A DNA stretch of 9,082 bases from Bacteroidota bacterium (GTDB lineage: Bacteria; Bacteroidota; Bacteroidia; Chitinophagales; UBA8649): contig DLYY01000212.1 in assembly GCA_003447535.1 (NCBI GenBank), forward strand, positions 1 to 9,082, read 5' to 3'. The position numbers were made by a program, and so were the translations under genes. How positions within the stretch are numbered: the stretch's first letter is position 1; each line of letters starts with the position of its first letter. Of this stretch, positions 8,070 to 9,082 are shown in pieces. The notes below the pieces were generated by a model, which saw nothing but the letters and a program-made list of their open reading frames with translations, ran no database searches and was not told the origin of the DNA.

Positions 8070-8108
8070 TTGGTTTAACAAAACAAAAGACGGTGTTTGT
8101 TAAACCAA
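8070..8108 (-). promoter_or_regulatory. Perfect 13-bp inverted repeat (hairpin or operator) in front of SulP
   Basis: On the plus strand TTGGTTTAACAAA (8070-8082) and TTTGTTAAACCAA (8096-8108) are exact reverse complements, separated by 13 nt. On the SulP strand the structure ends 9 nt before the ATG at 8060. It also contains the stop codon (8100-8102) of the small upstream ORF in its first arm. It could be an RNA hairpin masking the SulP start and opened by ribosomes finishing the small ORF, a weak terminator or processing site, or a dimeric repressor site. The stem is AT-rich (4 G-C pairs) and no run of T follows, which argues against a classical intrinsic terminator. The repeat itself is directly seen; its function is inferred. 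Confidence 0.5.
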
Positions 8109-8417
8109 ATCTGGAGGCGGTATTATGATATCGATGTATAGACTATGATAAAGGCGATTTGCCCCAACATGATTTGATGTGTACAAAGTAGGATGCTCAG
8201 AGGGCAAACCCACCTGCCATTCAAGAAATTTTTCAGATTCTTTTTCCTCGCCTTCTTTTTCCTCTTGTTCGTTTTCCTGACCCTCTTTTTCCTGCCCTTG
8301 ACTATCTATATCTTCGTAGGAGTCTGCATCTGTGAGGGTGTACTTGATGGCGGGACTTGTTTGGACAAACAAGAGCCCAATCAAGAAAGTTAAAAGCAAA
8401 AAAGAGTACCATCTCAT
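8100..8417 (-). CDS. Small secreted or membrane-anchored Glu-rich protein, unknown function
   Basis: A 105-residue ORF that I do not recognise as any named family. It begins with MRWYSFLLLTFLIGLLFVQT, a typical signal peptide or single membrane anchor. A very acidic low-complexity stretch follows (about 30-63), rich in Glu, Gln and Lys in EKEG/QE units, with few hydrophobic residues. The tail has FLEW, an aromatic and charged part, and ends in IDIIIPPPDLV. The mature part should face the periplasm or cell exterior. Two ATG codons are in frame, at 8435 and 8417; the second puts the hydrophobic core right at the N-terminus and is preferred. The stop is 39 nt before the SulP ATG, so it is likely the first gene of the SulP-carbonic anhydrase transcript. 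A coding role is supported by the signal-peptide-like N-terminus, a structured C-terminus after the low-complexity part, and its fit between neighbours. Cation or proton buffering near the transporter is only a guess. Confidence 0.6.
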   Translation of the reverse strand: MRWYSFLLLTFLIGLLFVQTSPAIKYTLTDADSYEDIDSQGQEKEGQENEQEEKEGEEKESEKFLEWQVGLPSEHPTLYTSNHVGANRLYHSLYIDIIIPPPDLV

Positions 8418-8527
8418 GGCATAAAAATACGGCAAAGAATTGTATGGATTGTGTCATCTTACTAACGTTGATTATTCGCTTGGCTTATGGCTTGTTGTAG
8501 CGCATAAAAAACATTAGATTGCGAACG
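8418..8527. promoter_or_regulatory. Divergent intergenic region between dnaE and the SulP unit
   Basis: This 110-bp gap separates two genes that start in opposite directions, so promoters for both must lie in or near it. I could not find a convincing Bacteroidota -7 box (TAnnTTTG) with an upstream TTG at the right distance on either strand. The nearest partial match, reading leftward, is ATTCTTTG just before the small ORF. A short imperfect tandem (TGGCTTA TGGCTTG) lies near 8480-8493. Promoter positions are therefore not assigned. Confidence 0.45.
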
Positions 8528-9082
8528 ATGGGAGATTATTGTCATTTACATAACCATACGCAGTTCTCCTTGCTTGACGGGCACTCGAGTATTTCCTCGA
8601 TGATAAGTAAAGCGAAGGCAGATGGCCAGCAGGCGGTAGCTATTACAGATCATGGTAATATGTTCGGCGCATTTAAGTTCGTTGCTGAGGCAAACAAACA
8701 GAATGTTAAGCCTATTGTAGGCTGTGAGTTCTACTTGGTTGAAGATCGTTTTCAAAAATCATTTGTCGGCGGAAAGAAAGACAAACGTTATCATCAGTTA
8801 CTTCTTGCGAAAAATAAAACGGGGTACCAAAATCTTTCTAAACTCTGTTCTCTGGGCTTTATTGAGGGGCTCTACTCGAAATGGCCGCGAGTTGATTTTG
8901 AATTGATCAAACAGTATAAAGAGGGCCTTATTGCAACAAGTTGCTGTATAGGGGCTATGATTCCTCAGACTATACTCCATAGAGGGGAAGAAGCTGCCGA
9001 GGCGATGCTGTTGGAATGGGTCGATGTCTTTGGAGAAGATTATTATGTCGAGCTTCAGCGCCATGGTCTTGATGATATCGAT
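8528..9082 (+). CDS. dnaE: DNA polymerase III alpha subunit, N-terminal PHP region (3' partial)
   Basis: The first 185 codons of the replicative polymerase catalytic subunit; the frame is open to the right edge. The visible part is the PHP domain. HLHNHTQFSLLDG (about 6-18) supplies the His-x-His pair, AITDHGNMFG (about 38-47) the Asp-His pair, GCEFYL (about 65-70) the Glu, and YHQLLLAKN (about 88-96) another His. LCSLGFIEGLYSKWPRVD and GEDYYVELQRH follow the usual DnaE order. ATG 8528 is chosen because an in-frame TAG at 8498 closes the frame upstream and the PHP motif begins at residue 6. This also shows that no N-terminal exonuclease-like extension, found on some Bacteroidota DnaE proteins, is present here. 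No clear Shine-Dalgarno is visible. Confidence 0.95.
   Translation, partial: MGDYCHLHNHTQFSLLDGHSSISSMISKAKADGQQAVAITDHGNMFGAFKFVAEANKQNVKPIVGCEFYLVEDRFQKSFVGGKKDKRYHQLLLAKNKTGYQNLSKLCSLGFIEGLYSKWPRVDFELIKQYKEGLIATSCCIGAMIPQTILHRGEEAAEAMLLEWVDVFGEDYYVELQRHGLDDID

Noticed and set aside
8193..8393. Phe-rich plus-strand ORF opposite the small Glu-rich gene
   Set aside because: The hydrophobic Phe/Leu run is the complement of Glu/Lys codons; the minus-strand reading has a sensible signal peptide and position.

Overview
The window looks like chromosomal DNA of a Bacteroidota bacterium, most likely a free-living, probably aquatic member of the Flavobacteriales or a neighbouring order. Three things point there: a giant SprB-repeat surface protein ending in a type-B type IX secretion (CHU_C / gliding-motility C-terminal) domain; a fused E1-alpha/E1-beta 2-oxoacid dehydrogenase of the form common in this phylum; and start codons without clear Shine-Dalgarno sequences. 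The order is inferred from sequence character, not from a database search.

Layout. Positions 1-2408 (+) are the 3' part of a long secreted repeat protein whose start lies outside the window. Positions 2459-4468 (+) encode the fused branched-chain-type 2-oxoacid dehydrogenase E1. It converges on, and overlaps by 4 bp at the stop codons, a minus-strand block. Read in transcription order that block is: a small secreted Glu-rich protein (8417-8100), a SulP anion/bicarbonate transporter (8060-6531), a beta-carbonic anhydrase (6526-5915), phenylalanine 4-hydroxylase (5869-5099) and a glutathione-peroxidase-like lipoprotein (5055-4465). Divergent from the block, dnaE (DNA polymerase III alpha) starts at 8528 and runs off the right edge.

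How the genes fit together. SulP and carbonic anhydrase are separated by only 4 nt and form a believable inorganic-carbon unit: one moves bicarbonate (inferred) and the other interconverts it with CO2. The small acidic protein just upstream is not recognised. Its stop codon lies inside a perfect 13-bp inverted repeat that ends 9 nt before the SulP start codon, so it may be coupled to, or part of, the same unit. Phenylalanine hydroxylase and the E1 fusion both belong to amino-acid metabolism, but they are on opposite strands and probably independently controlled. The peroxidase lipoprotein probably rides on the phenylalanine hydroxylase transcript.

The window is gene-dense, with no intergenic stretch above about 110 bp. 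I see no tRNA, rRNA, CRISPR array, insertion sequence, phage gene or recognised defence system. The least ordinary item is the small Glu-rich ORF together with its hairpin ahead of the SulP-carbonic anhydrase pair.
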